Source of the DNA: CAZIOH01 sp964540815
GTDB lineage: Bacteria > Myxococcota_A > Polyangia > Fen-1088
Assembly: GCA_964540815.1 (NCBI GenBank)
Contig: CAZIOH010000030.1
Coordinates: 4,346-68,345 of the forward strand
Direction: 5' to 3'
DNA length: 64,000 nucleotides
Part shown: positions 1 through 8,165 of the stretch, piece after piece
Position numbering within the stretch: the first letter of the stretch is position 1
Layout: each line of letters opens with the position of its first letter
Program-made: the position numbers and the translations under genes
Notes under the pieces: generated by a model
What the model saw: only the letters and a program-made list of their open reading frames with translations
Told to the model about the DNA's origin: nothing
Databases searched by the model: none

Positions 1-1011
1 GCGCGCACCCTGTCCAAGGTCTCCTCCAAGCGTTCACCCCCGACCACGTCCTCCGCCGCGGACCGTACGGGTGCCGCGATCAAGGCGACCGCCGGCTTCG
101 CGGCGCTGCCCACCGAGGCCCGTCACCCCGGCGTGGGTGATCTCGATACGTGGCCAGCCGAGAACGTGGTCAAGCTCATGCTCGACGAGGAGATCCTCGG
201 CGTCCGGGCGGCCCGGGCACGAGCCAGCGAGATCGGCGAGGCCGCCAAGCTGGTCGCGGCGCGCCTCGCGGCAGGTGGGCGTCTGGTCTACGTCGGCGCC
301 GGCACCTCCGGGCGGCTCGGGGCGCTCGACGCGGTCGAGTGCGTCCCGACCTTCGGCGTGCCTCCGTCCCGGGTGGCGTACGTCACCGCCGGTGGCCCGC
401 AGGCGCTGACCCGGTCGGTCGAGGGCGCCGAGGACAACGCCCGCGACGCCGAGGCGCGCCTGCGCCGCATCGCCGTCGGCCCCACCGACGCGGTCTGCTG
501 CATCGCCGCCTCCGGCACCACCGCCTTCGCGCGCTCGGCGCTGGACTACGCGCGCTTCCGCCGCGCCGCCACCGTGTTCGTGACCTGCGGCGCTCCGCGG
601 GACGTGGCCGGGCTGGCCGACGTGGTCATCGACATTCAGACCGGACCAGAGGTCATCGCCGGCTCGACCCGCCTCAAGGCCGGCACCGCCACCAAGGTGG
701 TCCTGAACGCCATCTCGACCACCGCGTTCGTCCTGCTCGGCAAGACCTACGCCGGGCTGATGGTTGACGTCCGCCCGACCAACGCCAAGCTGTGGGCCCG
801 CGCCATCCGCATCGTGCACGAGCTCACCGGCCTGGCCGACGACGACGCCCGCGGCCTGATCGAGAAGGCCGGTGGCCGCGCCAAGGTCGCCATCGTGATG
901 CACCACCGGCGGGTGGCGGCCGCGCGCGCGCGCGATCTCCTGATCGAGCACAAGGGATCCTTGCGCGCCATCATCGGCGACGTGTCCCCGGCCGGGGTGG
1001 CCTTGCCGTGA
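1..1011 (+). CDS. murQ: N-acetylmuramic acid 6-phosphate etherase (5' end outside window)
   Basis: MurQ cleaves the lactyl ether of MurNAc-6-phosphate to give GlcNAc-6-phosphate and D-lactate in cytoplasmic peptidoglycan recycling. The reading frame is open from the first base, and the typical MurQ beginning (LPTEARHPGVGDLDTW) is encoded at about 106-153, so the internal GTG at 133 is not the start; the true start lies left of the window or in the first bases. The SIS sugar-phosphate fold shows GTSGRLGALDAVE, whose Glu matches a catalytic position of the family, followed by VEGAEDN and later ASGTTAF. The stop overlaps the anmK start by 4 nt (GTGA), which indicates translational coupling. This pairing makes sense because AnmK supplies MurQ with its substrate. 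Identification is secure; only the N-terminus is missing. Confidence 0.95.
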   Translation, partial: ARTLSKVSSKRSPPTTSSAADRTGAAIKATAGFAALPTEARHPGVGDLDTWPAENVVKLMLDEEILGVRAARARASEIGEAAKLVAARLAAGGRLVYVGAGTSGRLGALDAVECVPTFGVPPSRVAYVTAGGPQALTRSVEGAEDNARDAEARLRRIAVGPTDAVCCIAASGTTAFARSALDYARFRRAATVFVTCGAPRDVAGLADVVIDIQTGPEVIAGSTRLKAGTATKVVLNAISTTAFVLLGKTYAGLMVDVRPTNAKLWARAIRIVHELTGLADDDARGLIEKAGGRAKVAIVMHHRRVAAARARDLLIEHKGSLRAIIGDVSPAGVALP

Positions 1012-2204
1012 GCGACCGACCGCCGGGAGGGCCGCCGCCCGGCGACCGGGACCCGCTGGCGCGCCTGCTCGAGCTCCGCGCGCGACCGTCGCGCCTGGTC
1101 ATCGGCCTGCTGTCGGGGACCAGCGCGGATGGAACCGACGCCGCCCTGTGCGAGATCCAGGGGTCCGGGCTCTCCACCCGGGTCCGCACGCTGAGCTTCG
1201 TCACCACGCCCTTCGCGCGCGAGCTGCGTGAGCGCATCCTGACCCTGTCCCGCATGGACGCGCTCGAGCTGTGCGACATGGACATGCTGCTCGGGGCCGC
1301 CTTCGGCGAGGCGGCCGCCGCGGCGGTGCACGCCGCCGGGTTGTCGCTGGCGGACGTCCACCTGGTCGGATCGCACGGGCAGACCGCGGTGCATCGCCCC
1401 GCCGCCCCGGGACGGCTCGGGGCCACCTTGCAGATCGGCGAGGCGGCGGTGGTGGCGGAGCGCACGGGCCTGCCGGTGGTCTCGGATTTTCGCGTGCGCG
1501 ACATGGCGGCCGGGGGCCAGGGAGCCCCGCTCGTGCCCCTGGTCGACTTTCTGCTGTGCCGCCAGACCGGGGTACGGCGCGCGCTCCAGAACATCGGTGG
1601 AATCGCCAACGTCACGCTGGTCGGCGAGCGGCTGGAGGACACCGTGGCCTTCGACAACGGCCCGGGGAACATGGCGCTCGACGCGGTCGCGCAGGCGGCG
1701 TCGGGCGGCCTCGACGCGTACGACGCCCACGGTGCGCGGGCGGCGCGCGGCCGGATCGACGTCGCGCTCTTGCGGGAGCTGCATCTCCATCCGTACCTCG
1801 CGCTGCCGCCGCCGAAATCCACCGGACGCGAGCTCTTCGGGCGGGAGTTCGCGCTGCCGCTGGTGGCGCGGTTCGCAGGTCGGCTCGACGATCTGCTGGC
1901 GACCCTCACCCGCTTCTCGGCCGAGGCCATCGCCCGCAGCTACCGCGAGCTCCTGCCGGCGCTCCCGGACGAGGTGTACGTGTCGGGGGGCGGGGCGCTG
2001 AACCCGACCCTGATGCGCGACCTCGGCGAGGCCCTGGCCCCCATCCCGACCCGGACCACCGCCGCGATCGGGATCGACCCCAAGGCCAAGGAGGCCGTGG
2101 CGTTCGCCGTGCTCGCCAACGAGACCTTGTTCGGCCACCCCGGGAACATCCCGGCCGCCACCGGCGCGGCCGGGCCGCGCGTCCTCGGCAAGATCTCGCT
2201 TTGA
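1008..2204 (+). CDS. anmK: Anhydro-N-acetylmuramic acid kinase
   Basis: AnmK hydrolyses and phosphorylates 1,6-anhydro-MurNAc to MurNAc-6-phosphate, the substrate of MurQ. The 398-residue protein carries the family marks in order: GLLSGTSADGTDAAL near the N-terminus (phosphate binding), VGSHGQT, NIGGIANVT and FDNGPGNMALD, which contains the catalytic-type Asp. A GTG start at 1008 overlaps the murQ stop by 4 nt. Upstream in-frame codons run through murQ coding sequence and are rejected. The first about 25 residues are Pro/Gly-rich and precede the conserved fold. The two genes form a peptidoglycan-recycling operon; nothing in the sequence shows its regulation. Confidence 0.95.
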   Translation: MSDRPPGGPPPGDRDPLARLLELRARPSRLVIGLLSGTSADGTDAALCEIQGSGLSTRVRTLSFVTTPFARELRERILTLSRMDALELCDMDMLLGAAFGEAAAAAVHAAGLSLADVHLVGSHGQTAVHRPAAPGRLGATLQIGEAAVVAERTGLPVVSDFRVRDMAAGGQGAPLVPLVDFLLCRQTGVRRALQNIGGIANVTLVGERLEDTVAFDNGPGNMALDAVAQAASGGLDAYDAHGARAARGRIDVALLRELHLHPYLALPPPKSTGRELFGREFALPLVARFAGRLDDLLATLTRFSAEAIARSYRELLPALPDEVYVSGGGALNPTLMRDLGEALAPIPTRTTAAIGIDPKAKEAVAFAVLANETLFGHPGNIPAATGAAGPRVLGKISL

Positions 2205-2244
2205 CCCGTGGACGCGGCCGCCGGCGGGCTGGCAAAGTCGCCGG

Positions 2245-3120
2245 GTGAACACCACACGGAGACGGTCGTCGGTCGGTGCAGCGGGCATTGCGGGCGTGCT
2301 TCTGGTCGGGGCGGTGGGCGGCGCCTGCGGGCTGTCCGGCTGCGGGTACCTCGCCAACCTGCAGCTCGACACCGCGGCGAAGAGCGCGCTGCACCTCGTC
2401 CCCCCGGGGATCGCCTACGAGGGCGCGGACCTGGTTCAATCACCCGCCCACCGCCAGCTGGCGGCCTACTATTGCCCCGAGGTGGTGAGCCTGCCGTTCG
2501 GCGCCGCACCGGTGGCTTGCCGGGGCTTCTTCGGGCCGCGCCCCACCCCGCCCGAGATCGCGGTGGCCTTCGCGGTGCGCTTCAAGGTGAGCAACCCCAA
2601 CCAGATCCCGATCCCGCTCGCCAGCGTCCTCACGGCCGCCACGGTCTTTCCCGCCGCCACCAACCAGAGCCTCGGCGCCGTGTGCACGCAGCTCTGCCCC
2701 GAGGGCGACACCACCTGCGTCGGGGGGACCAATCCCGCCGCCTGCGAGGCCTCGACCCACGACGTGCGCTCGCTCAGCGACTTCGGGAGCGCCACCGCCA
2801 ACCTGATCGTCGCCGACGGCATCGCGCTCGCGCTCGGGCAGAAGCCCACCTTCACGGCCCCGCGGGTCTCCTCGGCCTCCGAGCTCGAGGTGACCGTGCG
2901 GTTCTCCTTCGGTCCCGATCAGCTGCTGCAGGTGATGCGGCAGCTCGCGGTCCAGTCGGTGGACGATCTGAAGGCCGGTCGCACGCCGACCTTCAACATT
3001 CCCTTTCAGCTGCAGGGGACGGTCTTCTTCGACGGCGGCTCGTTCGGCCGGATCGCGGTGCCCTACGGCCCGGTCTCGGGCCTGTGGGCCCTGCCGGTGG
3101 ATGGATTGATCCCGCGCTGA
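2245..3120 (+). CDS. Lipoprotein with LEA14/WHy-like domain
   Basis: A 291-residue secreted protein. The N-terminus has Arg5-Arg7, a hydrophobic stretch and the lipobox LSGC with Cys33, so it should be a lipoprotein. The middle contains AVRFKVSNPNQIPIPL, which resembles the NPN-x-IPIPL signature of LEA14/WHy domains, small beta-sandwiches found in stress proteins and bacterial envelope lipoproteins. Several Cys lie between residues 145 and 170 and may form disulfides outside the cytoplasm. The start is GTG at 2245, 40 nt after anmK, without a clear Shine-Dalgarno site. It ends just before a hairpin shared with the convergent protease gene. The LEA14-like assignment rests on one motif, and the function is unknown. 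Confidence 0.75.
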   Translation: MNTTRRRSSVGAAGIAGVLLVGAVGGACGLSGCGYLANLQLDTAAKSALHLVPPGIAYEGADLVQSPAHRQLAAYYCPEVVSLPFGAAPVACRGFFGPRPTPPEIAVAFAVRFKVSNPNQIPIPLASVLTAATVFPAATNQSLGAVCTQLCPEGDTTCVGGTNPAACEASTHDVRSLSDFGSATANLIVADGIALALGQKPTFTAPRVSSASELEVTVRFSFGPDQLLQVMRQLAVQSVDDLKAGRTPTFNIPFQLQGTVFFDGGSFGRIAVPYGPVSGLWALPVDGLIPR

Positions 3121-3130
3121 GGCAGGCCCC

Positions 3131-3175
3131 CCGCAAAATGAGCCACCCGGCTGGCCCGGGCACCTCATTTCGCGG
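3131..3175. terminator. Candidate bidirectional terminator
   Basis: CCGCAAAATGAG at 3131-3142 pairs with CTCATTTCGCGG at 3164-3175, a 12-bp stem with one mismatch and a GC-rich loop. It sits exactly between two convergent genes ending at 3120 (+) and 3186 (-). There is no T-tract beyond the run inside the stem, so the terminator role is inferred from position and structure. Confidence 0.55.
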
Positions 3176-3185
3176 CGGGCCCCAA

Positions 3186-4103
3186 TCAGAGCACCGGAGG
3201 GGCGTTGGCAGCGGGCTTGGCGGGCGCCGCGGGAGGCGCCGCACCGGCGGCCGGCGCACCGGTGGCTGACGGTGAGGGCGGCAAGGTCGCGAGGTGCGCG
3301 CGCATCTGGTGGTAGGCGTCGGCGCCGAGGTTGGTGCCTCCGAGGCCCTGGGCGGTGATGAAGGCGTTGAGGTGGTCGATGCGATCCTGGGTGGCCGGGT
3401 GATCGGACAGGTAGGTCATGAGGGCCGGCGTGTTACCCTCGGTGCGCTTGAGGCTCTCGAAGAGCGTCATGAGGGCGTGCGGGTCGTACCCGGCGGCGGA
3501 GGCGTAGCGCGCGCCATACTCGTCGGCCTCGGTCTCGTCCGCGCGGGTGTGGTGCAAGAGGACGCCCTTGGTCGCGATCCCGGTGGTGAGCTGGGTGACG
3601 AGCCCGGGGTTGCCCCCGACCGCCAGCTTCACCACCGCGTCGAGGCCATAGGCATCCACCATCGACCGGGCGGCGTGGCGACCCACCACGTGCCCGGTCT
3701 CGTGGGCCATCACCCCGGCCAGCTCGGCCTCGTTCGCGGCGAGATCGAGCAGGCCCCGGTAGACGTAGAGGTACCCCCCCGGGGTCGCGAAGGCGTTCAC
3801 GGTGGTCCCATCGATGACGAACACCTGCCAGCTCACGTCTGGCCGATCCTTCTTCCCGAAGGTGATGACCTTGTCGGCGACCCCGCGCACGTAGTTCACC
3901 ACGATGGGATCGGTCATGTAGACGACCTTCTGGTTCTGCTCGAGGTCGGTCTTGAGCTGCAGCCCGATCTGATTCTCCTGATCGGCGGAGACCAGATTCT
4001 CCGCCAGGGTGGTCTCGACCTGCCGGGTCGCCGACGTGGCGCACGACGAGAGCAAGAGGAGCCAACCAAGCCTACGAAACCCGAACCGTGCGCTGTTCTT
4101 CAT
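3186..4103 (-). CDS. M48-family metalloprotease, lipoprotein
   Basis: A 305-residue zinc metallopeptidase of family M48 (BepA/LoiP/Oma1-like), probably anchored in the envelope, where such enzymes degrade misfolded outer-membrane or periplasmic proteins. The N-terminus is a short signal peptide ending in LSSC (Cys21). The active site HETGHVVGRH gives His134, Glu135 and His138, and the downstream ADETEADEYG supplies the expected third metal ligand. The segment before it (TVNAFATPGGYLYVYRGLLD) is the usual M48 substrate-binding strand. The C-terminal about 35 residues are an Ala/Pro-rich tail rather than TPRs, unlike BepA. The gene converges on the LEA-like lipoprotein gene. Family assignment is firm; the substrate is not known. 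Confidence 0.9.
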   Translation of the reverse strand: MKNSARFGFRRLGWLLLLSSCATSATRQVETTLAENLVSADQENQIGLQLKTDLEQNQKVVYMTDPIVVNYVRGVADKVITFGKKDRPDVSWQVFVIDGTTVNAFATPGGYLYVYRGLLDLAANEAELAGVMAHETGHVVGRHAARSMVDAYGLDAVVKLAVGGNPGLVTQLTTGIATKGVLLHHTRADETEADEYGARYASAAGYDPHALMTLFESLKRTEGNTPALMTYLSDHPATQDRIDHLNAFITAQGLGGTNLGADAYHQMRAHLATLPPSPSATGAPAAGAAPPAAPAKPAANAPPVL

Positions 4104-4127
4104 GCGAGGTCACCTGACGAGGCGAGA

Positions 4128-4357
4128 GGAAGGATTTCAAACCGCCCGAGCTTGGGCATGTGATCGAATTGACTTGCAGACAAATGAAAGCCGAGCCCTA
4201 CCCTCCTCCTATCCCCTCGCCCCGCGAAGCGGGAGAGGGTCAGGGAGAGGGGCCCCATTCCATTCCGGGGCGCGCCGCGAGGAACTGGTATTCGACTGCC
4301 CTCTCCCTGGCCCTCTCCCACAGGCGAGAGAGGGAATGGAAGGACTTCAAGTCGCCC
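4128..4357. repeat. Interspersed palindromic repeat region flanked by short direct repeats
   Basis: The non-coding stretch between the protease start and the next gene holds an inverted pair of related sequences. About 4204-4254 reads, on the minus strand, CCCTCTCCCTGACCCTCTCC and on into a GC hairpin; about 4300-4337 carries the same theme on the plus strand. The pair is bounded by GGAAGGATTTCAAACCGCCC (about 4128-4147) and GGAAGGACTTCAAGTCGCCC (about 4338-4357), 17 of 20 identical. The left arm recurs in opposite orientation at about 53132-53208. No transposase is present, so this resembles a MITE or REP-type element. Confidence 0.6.
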
Positions 4358-4386
4358 TCGCCGAGGCGCTCGGCTTGATGACCCGC

Positions 4387-5007
4387 CTACATACAGGGCG
4401 GCGTCTTGACGGACTTCGCCATGGTCCAGGTCCAGGTCGAAGTGCAGCTCCCGGCCGCGGGAGTCATCGTGCATGCGGCCGCGAACATGGACTGCATCTC
4501 GGTGACGCTGATGGTGAACTGGTTGTCTGCCGTGAGCACGAGCTGAGACACGTCCGTTTGATGCCACATGCACGCGGCATTCGCGGAATCCGTCGGATCG
4601 CCGACCCGGTTGAGCGTTCCAACGTTGCTGGCAACGGTCCCAGCTCCGAGCGAGCCCGATGTTCCCAGGGTGATGATCTTCGTCGTGGAGTCGTAGTTGA
4701 ACGGGAGCACCAGCGGATCCCCGGGGGTGGCGGCATCCAGAATCGATCCCTTCATGCAGCCGTCGCTCACGCTGCTGGGATCGACCGCGATGACCTCGAA
4801 GCAGCTGTCGCCTCCGGTCAACCCGTAAAGCGCGGGGCCTTCAGCCGCGGAATCCGTGGTGGCCACTTCGGTGGTGGCTCCGTCCTTCCCGGACGTGCAG
4901 GCGGCGTCGCCGCCGTCGGCACAGCCGCTCGAATCGCTGCTGCACCCAGCGGCGAACACGGTCCCTCCCAGGAACACCAAACCAAGGACTAGTCTCTGTC
5001 GCTTCAT
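4387..5007 (-). CDS. Hypothetical secreted lipoprotein
   Basis: A 206-residue protein of unknown function. ATG at 5007 is preferred over ATG 5028 because GGGAGAA lies about 7 nt upstream and the signal peptide starts there: MKRQR, a hydrophobic core, then lipobox AAGC with Cys22. The mature part opens with a short Asp/Ser/Gly-rich, Cys-containing linker. It continues as a compact domain with scattered cysteines and a C-terminal SWTWTMAKSV segment, possibly a beta-rich fold. Together with the neighbouring alanine-rich lipoprotein it forms a minus-strand pair separated by only 44 nt. I do not recognise a family. Confidence 0.75.
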   Translation of the reverse strand: MKRQRLVLGLVFLGGTVFAAGCSSDSSGCADGGDAACTSGKDGATTEVATTDSAAEGPALYGLTGGDSCFEVIAVDPSSVSDGCMKGSILDAATPGDPLVLPFNYDSTTKIITLGTSGSLGAGTVASNVGTLNRVGDPTDSANAACMWHQTDVSQLVLTADNQFTISVTEMQSMFAAACTMTPAAGSCTSTWTWTMAKSVKTPPCM

Positions 5008-5051
5008 TTTCGATTCTCCCTCGAGCATAAGTAAGAAGGTTCCAGCGTCTG

Positions 5052-5468
5052 TCAGAACTGTCCGCGACCCTTTCGCGGTTGAACGGCAGGGCCGGTGGAC
5101 GGGGCCACGGCGGGAGCGGGTTTGGCGGCCTCGGCGGCGACCGCGGGCTTGGTGGCGGACTTGGGCTTCTTGGCGGCGTGCTCTTCCTTCTTGGCGGGCT
5201 CGGCGGGAGCCGCGGCGGCCGCGGCGGCCGCGGCGGCGTCGGCGGCGGCCTTGGCCTGCAGGGCCGCCAGCTGCTGCTGGAGCGTCGCTGCCTGCGCCTT
5301 GGCGGCGTCGAGCTGGGTCTTCAAGCCGTCGCGCTCCGCGGTCACCGTCTGGAGCTGGGCCTTGGTCGAGTCGAGCTCGGCCTTCGACTGATCACATCCA
5401 GCCAGAAACAGACCTGCCAGTGCCAATCCCAGTCCCGCAACGGTGACGATTCGTTTCGAACCCTGCAT
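5052..5468 (-). CDS. Alanine-rich coiled-coil lipoprotein (Lpp-like)
   Basis: A 138-residue small lipoprotein. ATG 5468 has a strong ribosome binding site (AAAGGAGAAG) and begins a textbook lipoprotein signal: MQGSKR, a hydrophobic core, then LAGC with Cys25. Residues about 30-75 form a heptad-rich coiled coil (LQTVTAERDGLKTQLDAAKA), followed by a poly-Ala run and a Lys/Ala/Pro-rich tail ending in RKGRGQF. The layout recalls Lpp and alanine-zipper lipoproteins that link the outer membrane to peptidoglycan, but no C-terminal anchoring Lys motif is obvious. Longer in-frame upstream sequence lacks coding character and was not used. Confidence 0.8.
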   Translation of the reverse strand: MQGSKRIVTVAGLGLALAGLFLAGCDQSKAELDSTKAQLQTVTAERDGLKTQLDAAKAQAATLQQQLAALQAKAAADAAAAAAAAAAPAEPAKKEEHAAKKPKSATKPAVAAEAAKPAPAVAPSTGPAVQPRKGRGQF

Positions 5469-5809
5469 GAGCTTCTCCTTTGGTGATGGAAAGTGCTGCC
5501 CGATGAATAACGCAGAACCAACGGGTGCGCGCGCCCAATCGTCGCTGGATCCGGACTGCGGCACCTTTGTGTCATGGATGGTGGGGGGTGCACAGTCTGC
5601 ACGGGCTGGATGTCGGCCAGTCTCGAAGGGACGCCCGCCCCCGGGGAAATATTTCATCGCCTGGACGCCGCTGGACAGACCAGCGCCCGCCGCCCGGTCG
5701 CCATTCGGCCGAGCCCTGGGAAACACGAAAGATTTGCGGTGGTCCCGGGCTGGGGCCGAGCGCCCCGGCTCAATCTGGCGCGCCTTCTCGACGATACCCG
5801 TCCGTGTCC
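5469..5809. other. Divergent intergenic region
   Basis: A 341-bp gap between two divergent secreted-protein genes. Its base composition is slightly lower in GC than its neighbours. It should hold the promoters of both genes, but I could not pick out a convincing -35/-10 or -24/-12 pair. No RNA gene or repeat is visible. Confidence 0.4.
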
Positions 5810-7051
5810 ATGGACCACCATCGTGTTTCCAGCGCCCCCGGGGGCTCGCGGCTGATCACCGTCGTCACCTTGGCGCTTGCCCTCCTCTGCCTCCGCTGCA
5901 ACGGCGACACCACAGAGGTCGTGTGTTCGAGCACGCCGCTCGGAACCAGCGATGTGGCCCTGAAGGTCGAGAGCTTCATCTACACCTGGGGCTCCCTGGT
6001 GCAGGCCGCGCGCGACATCGATCACGACATGCTGAACCGGTGTCGCGCCCTGGCCGGTGATCTCGGGATTCCGGCAACCCAGCTCGCGCCGGCGGCCACC
6101 GCCGATCTCACGGCCCCGGGGGTCGAAACACAGGCTGCCTGCGCCGCCGTCAAGCGGGAGATCGACCGGATCGTCAAGGCCGATCTCCTCGCCAATGCCC
6201 ACCTGGCGGTGATCGCCACCTCCGTCAAGTGCGCCGTCGACGTCGACGCCCGCCTGGCCTGCGAGCAGGGGTGCGACGCCGCCGTGGCCTCCGTCGTTCA
6301 CCCGGCCTGCGCGCCCGGCAAGACCTTCGGCGACTGCGGCGCCACCTGCACAGGCACCTGCGCCGGCAGCTGTACGGGCGGATGCGCGGGCACCTGCGCC
6401 GGCACCTGCACGGGCGCCTGCACGGGGAACTGCAACGGCACCTGCGACGGCACCTGCACCGCCAAGAACCCCGACGGCACCTGCTACGGCGGGTGCACCG
6501 GCACCTGCACGGGCGTTTGCGATGGACACTGTACGGGGACCTGCGCCGGGGGCACCTGCGACGGCACCTGCACCACCAGCTGCGCGGGCACCTGCGAAGG
6601 CTCCTGCCCGGCCTGGCAGCCCGGGCCGATGTGCTCCGAGGCCGAGACCCTGACCACCTCCCCCGAGTGCCGGATCAACTGCGACGCGCGCACCCGCTTC
6701 ACCGCCCTGTGCGCCGACCCGTCGGTCGCGATCGCCTACGGGACCGCGGCCACCCGGCTGCAGAGAGCCGACCTCGATCGCCTGGTGGTCGCGCTGAGAA
6801 CCAGCTATGCGCCGCTCGCCAGGCTCGGCTTCCGCGCCAGCACCCTGGTCGGCGGCGCAGCGGCCGAATACGCCATCGCGCTGCAGGGGCAGGTGGACAC
6901 CGCGCGCCAGGTGGGCCACACGGCCCTGGCCTGCGTGACCGAGGCCATCAACGGGGCCAGCGACGCCGTGATGCGGGTGAACGTGAGCGCCAACGCCGCC
7001 ACCTCGATCACAGCCAGCCTCGGCGCGGCGGGCGGCCTCCTGCCGCCCTGA
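5810..7051 (+). CDS. Secreted protein with period-4 Cys/Gly repeats
   Basis: A 413-residue protein with an N-terminal hydrophobic segment (LITVVTLALALLCLRC) suggesting secretion or a lipid anchor. Residues about 45-170 are an ordinary helical-looking domain. From about residue 177 to 270 the protein becomes a near-perfect array in which Cys recurs every fourth residue as C-x-G-x (for example CTGTCAGSC and CNGTCDGTC), broken once by TAKNPDGTCYGG. A second globular part follows to the C-terminus. The start is ATG 5810; the long upstream open frame looks non-coding. The array could fold as a disulfide- or metal-rich solenoid. I know of no assigned function; similar Cys/Gly arrays occur in large myxobacterial proteins. 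Confidence 0.75.
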   Translation: MDHHRVSSAPGGSRLITVVTLALALLCLRCNGDTTEVVCSSTPLGTSDVALKVESFIYTWGSLVQAARDIDHDMLNRCRALAGDLGIPATQLAPAATADLTAPGVETQAACAAVKREIDRIVKADLLANAHLAVIATSVKCAVDVDARLACEQGCDAAVASVVHPACAPGKTFGDCGATCTGTCAGSCTGGCAGTCAGTCTGACTGNCNGTCDGTCTAKNPDGTCYGGCTGTCTGVCDGHCTGTCAGGTCDGTCTTSCAGTCEGSCPAWQPGPMCSEAETLTTSPECRINCDARTRFTALCADPSVAIAYGTAATRLQRADLDRLVVALRTSYAPLARLGFRASTLVGGAAAEYAIALQGQVDTARQVGHTALACVTEAINGASDAVMRVNVSANAATSITASLGAAGGLLPP

Positions 7052-7094
7052 CCTCCGCGGGCCAGGCCAAGTGACGAGAGTCAAGCCACGAGAG

Positions 7095-8069
7095 TCAGGT
7101 GACGAGACCGAACAGCGGTAGCTCGTCCACGTGGCGCAATCCGGGTCTCCCCACGAGCACGGCGGCGATGGCGTTCACCACCGTACCCACGGTTCCGCGA
7201 TCCCCGTGGGTCCCACCCTGGAGCAGGACATCGAGCGGCGGGTCGGAATCGAGGACGATGCGATCGTGGGGCTCCGGAGCCCCGACCGACATCTCGAGGT
7301 CGAGCCGCACGAGCTCGCGGCCCTCGCCCATCCCCACCGCGCTCTGGCGCAGCCCCGCCACCCGGCCCGGCGCGATGCCGGCGCGCGGGCTCTCGGCGCT
7401 GGTCACGACGGGTGCGATGGTCGAGCGCAGCTCCTCGAGCCGCAGCCCGAGGCCGCGCGCGAGGAGCTGGCACGACTCCGGCAGACCGCGGTGGCCGAGG
7501 CGCCGCGCGGCCACGCCCGCCTCGAACTCGGCGACGGTCAGATCGGCCCCCACCTTGGCGCGCAGCGGACCGCGCCGCTTGGCCGCGTCCACCACCCGCT
7601 CGACCCGCGCGGCCCGCACGGCCACGCAGCCGCCGGCCAGCGCCAGTGGCAGGCGATCCATCACGAACCCCGGGTTCACCCCGGTGCCGAGGACCACGAT
7701 GCCGCCCCCCCGCGCCAGCGCATCGATCCGCCGCGCCTCCTCGGGGGTGGCGAGCTCGGCGAAGGCCAGATCCTCGCAGCTCGACACCACGTGCAGGTGC
7801 CGCTCGGCGGCGCGCGCGACGATGGGAACCATCTCGGCGGTCCCCGAGGTCGTCAGCACCAGCGCCACGTCGCTCGGCACCGCGAAGGCCTCGTCCACCT
7901 CGCGCACCACCACCACGCCGACCGGCCCGAGCCCCGCGGCCACGCCCGCGTCCTGTCCCGCGAAGGCCGGATCCGCCACCGCGACGACGCGGACGCTGCG
8001 CTTGGCCACCAGCGCCTTCAGGACCTCGCGTCCAATCGCCCCCAGTCCGACCAACGTCACACGCGTCAT
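7095..8069 (-). CDS. DapB-like NAD(P)-binding dehydrogenase
   Basis: A 324-residue oxidoreductase with an N-terminal Rossmann fold (VGLGAIG at residues 7-13). Its later GTGVNPGFVMD motif is typical of proteins related to dihydrodipicolinate reductase and 2,4-diaminopentanoate dehydrogenase. It probably reduces or oxidises an amino- or imino-acid-like substrate with NAD(P)H in the cytoplasm. It lacks the short DapB-type C-terminal domain seen in lysine biosynthesis enzymes, so true DapB is unlikely. ATG 8069 is chosen because GAGGAGAGG stands just upstream; a further in-frame Met lies 22 codons earlier without support. The gene is isolated between unrelated genes, which gives no pathway clue. 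Confidence 0.75.
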   Translation of the reverse strand: MTRVTLVGLGAIGREVLKALVAKRSVRVVAVADPAFAGQDAGVAAGLGPVGVVVVREVDEAFAVPSDVALVLTTSGTAEMVPIVARAAERHLHVVSSCEDLAFAELATPEEARRIDALARGGGIVVLGTGVNPGFVMDRLPLALAGGCVAVRAARVERVVDAAKRRGPLRAKVGADLTVAEFEAGVAARRLGHRGLPESCQLLARGLGLRLEELRSTIAPVVTSAESPRAGIAPGRVAGLRQSAVGMGEGRELVRLDLEMSVGAPEPHDRIVLDSDPPLDVLLQGGTHGDRGTVGTVVNAIAAVLVGRPGLRHVDELPLFGLVT

Positions 8070-8165
8070 GCGGCCTCTCCTCGTGCTTGGCCGTCCGCGC
8101 ACGGGGTCAGGGATCGGCACGAGGACCCTGGCCACCCCGCGGGCGCCGGCGAATTTCGGCGATGT

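Noticed and set aside
747..2372. Long open frame on the minus strand across anmK (541 codons)
   Set aside because: It is opposite a certain gene, its peptide is Arg/Gly/Pro-rich without any motif, and such shadow frames are expected in DNA this rich in GC.
7070..7100. Short direct repeat ACGAGAGTCA between two genes
   Set aside because: Only two 10-bp copies near stop codons; too short to call an attachment site or element.
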